Source: Pontibacter actiniarum
GTDB lineage: Bacteria > Bacteroidota > Bacteroidia > Cytophagales > Hymenobacteraceae
Direction: 5' to 3'
Assembly (NCBI RefSeq): GCF_003585765.1
Contig: NZ_CP021235.1
Location: 868,001-932,000, forward strand
Length of the DNA: 64,000 nucleotides
The notes under the pieces are model-generated. The model was not told the DNA's origin. It saw only the letters and a list, made by a program, of their open reading frames with translations, and did not search any database. The translations under genes and the position numbers were made by a program. Within the stretch, counting starts at the first letter, position 1, and the number at the start of each line of letters is the position of its first letter. Of this stretch, positions 62,026 to 64,000 are shown piece after piece.

Positions 62026-63375
62026 TTATTTCTGCCCGTCTTTGAACTCGTTTACTGCCTCGCTCAGGTCCAGCACCTTTGTCTGCGGCAGTGCAGCCTC
62101 CAGAATGCTGCTCCCGGCAGCGGAGCGGTAACCGCCGGCACAGTGCACCACCACCGGCTTGTCGGCCGGAACCTCCTTTGCCCGCTCACGCAGCTCTGGC
62201 AGTGGGATATGGATGGCGCTGTTAAAAATTTCCTGGCCTTTTACTTCAGCGCCGTTCCGTACGTCCACAATGGTGTAGTTCTCCGGATGCTCCCGAAAAG
62301 CCTCTTTATCCAGGGCAGGAGACGAAACACTAGCCTCGCCTTCGAGTACCAAAGCGCCTGCTAGCAGCTGTTCGTAACCTATCTTAGCGGCTTTGGCAAC
62401 TAAGTCGTCCAGTTCTCTTTCGCTGGATGCTACAAGGTAAAAGCGCTCCTGTGGCCCGACAATGCTGCCCAGCCATGTTTCGAACTTGGCGCCGTTTTGT
62501 ATGTTAATTGCTCCTTTGTAATGTCCTTTCTTGAAGGTGTCCTGGCTTCGCGCATCCACCACAAGGGCCGGCTCTTTCGGCAGGTCGTTTTTCTCCAGCC
62601 GCTTTACCTGCTTCAGGCTACTCTGGTAAGTAGGAGCGCCTTGCTTGTTCATCGCCACATCGTAGCCGAAGTACTTTGGGATAAATGGCTGGTCTTCTGT
62701 CAGGACTTTCACAAACTCCTCCTCGCTCATTGGCTGCAGCGCGTAGTTGCCCGCCTTCTCAGCTCTAATGGTGCTGCTGTTTGCCTGGCTCAGCGCCTTG
62801 CCGCACAGTGTTCCGGCTCCGTGCGCCGGGTACACCAGCACATCATCGTTCAGCTTCATCAGCTTTTCCCGGGTGCTGTGGTACATGTGGCGGGCCAGTT
62901 CCTCACGCTTGGCCGTTATGTTGCCCGCGCGCTCGCGCAGGTCCGGGCGCCCTACGTCGCCTATAAACAGCGTATCGCCGGAGAACACGGCTTTGTCCGT
63001 GCCGTTATGCTCCAGCACGATGCTGATGCTGTCCGGGGAGTGGCCGGGGGTGTGGAGCGACTTTAGCTTTACGTCTCCGAGTCGCAGCTCATCGCCCTCA
63101 TCGAAGGTTTTGTGCGGGTAGTCGGCACCCACCAGACTATGCGCGTAAATGGTGGCGCCAGTTTTCTGGTGTATCTCCAGGTGCGAGCTCACAAAGTCTG
63201 CGTGCGGGTGCGTCTCTATCACACCGATAATAGTGGCGTTGTTTGCTTTTGCAAAATCGTAGTAGGGCTGCGGGTCCCGGGCGGGGTCTATCAGTACCAC
63301 CTCACCGGTAGCCTCGCTTAAAACAGCATAGCCGAATTGTGCTAGCCCTTTGTCTTCGAACTGTTGTATCTTCAT
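62026..63375 (-). CDS. MBL-fold persulfide dioxygenase fused to two rhodanese domains
   Basis: 449 aa. ETHE1-like metallo-beta-lactamase part with ETHPHADFVSSH (H56, H58, D60, H65), HTPGHSPDS, SGDTLFIGDVGRPDL and VYPAHGAG. First rhodanese at about 255-345 (VVDARSQDTFKKGHYKGAI) lacks the catalytic Cys. The second at about 355-449 has VVHCAGGYRSAAG with the active Cys. It oxidises glutathione- or protein-bound persulfide and transfers sulfur. It heads the sulfur module. Confidence 0.93.
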   Translation of the reverse strand: MKIQQFEDKGLAQFGYAVLSEATGEVVLIDPARDPQPYYDFAKANNATIIGVIETHPHADFVSSHLEIHQKTGATIYAHSLVGADYPHKTFDEGDELRLGDVKLKSLHTPGHSPDSISIVLEHNGTDKAVFSGDTLFIGDVGRPDLRERAGNITAKREELARHMYHSTREKLMKLNDDVLVYPAHGAGTLCGKALSQANSSTIRAEKAGNYALQPMSEEEFVKVLTEDQPFIPKYFGYDVAMNKQGAPTYQSSLKQVKRLEKNDLPKEPALVVDARSQDTFKKGHYKGAINIQNGAKFETWLGSIVGPQERFYLVASSERELDDLVAKAAKIGYEQLLAGALVLEGEASVSSPALDKEAFREHPENYTIVDVRNGAEVKGQEIFNSAIHIPLPELRERAKEVPADKPVVVHCAGGYRSAAGSSILEAALPQTKVLDLSEAVNEFKDGQK

Positions 63376-63437
63376 GGTTCCAGTTTTTTATAGCTTGTAA
63401 ATCCCTGTAAGCCAGTAATAACTTTCAAGGTATAGCA

Positions 63438-63445
63438 CAAAGGTA
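63438..63445 (-). promoter_or_regulatory. -7 element of the sulfur operon
   Basis: On the minus strand TACCTTTG, an exact TAnnTTTG, 62 bases before the dioxygenase start. Confidence 0.6.
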
Positions 63446-63466
63446 CAGGATGTATGCATCGGGCTC

Positions 63467-63482
63467 AGTGACGTTTGTCACA
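63467..63482 (-). promoter_or_regulatory. Crp/Fnr-type operator
   Basis: AGTGACGTTTGTCACA (plus strand) matches TGTGA-N6-TCACA in 9 of 10 conserved bases. Its centre lies about 42 bases before the start point expected from the -7 box, the classic activator position. Confidence 0.55.
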
Positions 63483-63648
63483 CAAGCAAATTCTGGTTTA
63501 TACTTCTGTGAGCCTCCGGTTTGGTTTACGAGCTAAGGGGATAACTGGTGCCTGCTGGTGCTGAGGCCACACACTTTTGCGGCTTATACTTTTAAGCCAC
63601 TGCAACATGGAGGTGGCACAACGGCTACACCTGCAGAAATGGGTGGTG

Positions 63649-64000
63649 TTACAGCTCAGGGGCCTCGAAGGAGAGTGCAAGCCATTCGAGCGCCTCATCC
63701 TCCCAGAAGAAATAGCGGGTATGAAACTGCAGGTCCGCGCTCTTCACCCGTGCATCCAGCGTTTCATCGGTGAGCTGCTGCAGGATATCGCTGGAGGAGA
63801 TAACGGCCAGCCGTTTCAGGTTGCTTTGGGCGATCAGCCGTATGGAGGTTGCCGCCAGCCAGTTCTGGTCATCTATGTTCAGAACGCCTAAGCGCTGGTT
63901 GTTTATGAGCAGCTTCTCCAGCCTGTACTCCAGCAGAAAGCGCCCTGCCTCCTCAATGCCTTGCCTATACTCCCAACTGATGACGGGCCTTAGCCAACAC
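63649..64000 (-). CDS. Hypothetical STAS-like protein, N-terminus cut by window edge
   Basis: At least 117 codons on the minus strand, running off the right end. The visible part (EEAGRFLLEYRLEKLLINNQRLGVLNIDDQNWLAATSIRL..., ending ALEWLALSFEAPEL) has alternating strands and helices like the SpoIIAA/STAS-type hypothetical proteins of Bacteroidota. A plus-strand frame in the same place is a shadow. Function unknown. Confidence 0.65.
   Translation of the reverse strand, partial: CWLRPVISWEYRQGIEEAGRFLLEYRLEKLLINNQRLGVLNIDDQNWLAATSIRLIAQSNLKRLAVISSSDILQQLTDETLDARVKSADLQFHTRYFFWEDEALEWLALSFEAPEL

Noticed and set aside
63577..63891. Plus-strand 104-codon frame near the right edge
   Set aside because: Shadow of the minus-strand hypothetical gene, which has better residue usage and continues to the window edge.

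Overview
The window looks like chromosome from a moderately GC-rich member of the Bacteroidota, most likely Cytophagales/Hymenobacteraceae and close to Pontibacter (inference from gene content and style). Supporting signs are promoters of the TTTG-N19-TAnnTTTG type, SusC-like TonB receptors with carboxypeptidase-regulatory N-termini, FecR/ECF signalling, DUF983, DUF4905 and YceD/L32/PlsX/FabH genes, an arsenosugar (ArsS/ArsM) operon, scarce Shine-Dalgarno sequences and several TTG/GTG starts. The octamer AAGTATAA/TTATACTT recurs throughout, in genes and spacers and in both orientations, far more often than base composition predicts.

Layout. 1-9.5 kb: a DMT exporter with two AraC paralogues, DUF983, DUF808, a DUF1989 + YqcI/YcgG (GntA-like) pair, a TspO-like membrane protein and a TonB receptor. 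9.9-15.7 kb: accessory and AT-rich, with a stand-alone N-terminal half of an RluA-type pseudouridine synthase, a two-gene cassette (PLD-like/coiled-coil/four-TM protein plus a vWA-like lipoprotein), and a truncated RtcR-like sensor fragment beside tRNA-Glu. 16-24.7 kb: gapA, universal stress protein, lipid kinase, SUI1-like factor, kdsB, NfeD protease, DUF4905 and a LysM/DPBB protein. 25-30.4 kb (minus): pepA-pdxA-yceD-rpmF-plsX, then fabH behind a probable terminator, covering phospholipid and fatty-acid initiation, ribosomal protein L32 and PLP synthesis. 30.5-39.1 kb: rsmA-mgtE-hypothetical-serA, a possible small RNA or leader, greA-HIT, a repeat-rich spacer, ruvC, and a translationally coupled membrane protein/glycosyltransferase/85-aa protein set. 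39.8-45.1 kb: SpoIIE-type phosphatase, polysaccharide deacetylase coupled to a second glycosyltransferase, tatD, asparaginase, tRNA-Ser.

45.2-48.3 kb is a second AT-rich accessory patch: two orphan genes separated by an attC-like inverted-repeat element, followed by a secreted alpha/beta hydrolase broken by a one-base homopolymer frameshift and a perfect 48-nt palindrome. 48.6-51.1 kb holds the arsenosugar genes. 51.9-57.4 kb holds an ECF sigma factor, FecR anti-sigma and an STN-bearing outer-membrane receptor (a cell-surface signalling trio), next to a VIT-type metal transporter. The right end holds TlpA, a secreted alpha/beta hydrolase with a TPR-like tail, a sulfur module (persulfide dioxygenase-rhodanese, YeeE/YedE and DUF6691) under a probable Crp/Fnr-type site, and an edge-truncated hypothetical gene.

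Starts were corrected where long open frames ran upstream of the real gene: AraC at 2721, NfeD at 22885, pepA at 30416, rsmA at 30576, glycosyltransferases at 37748 and 41820, AhpD-like at 48587, FecR at 52737, YeeE at 61851. All family assignments come from reading the translations; no database search was run.
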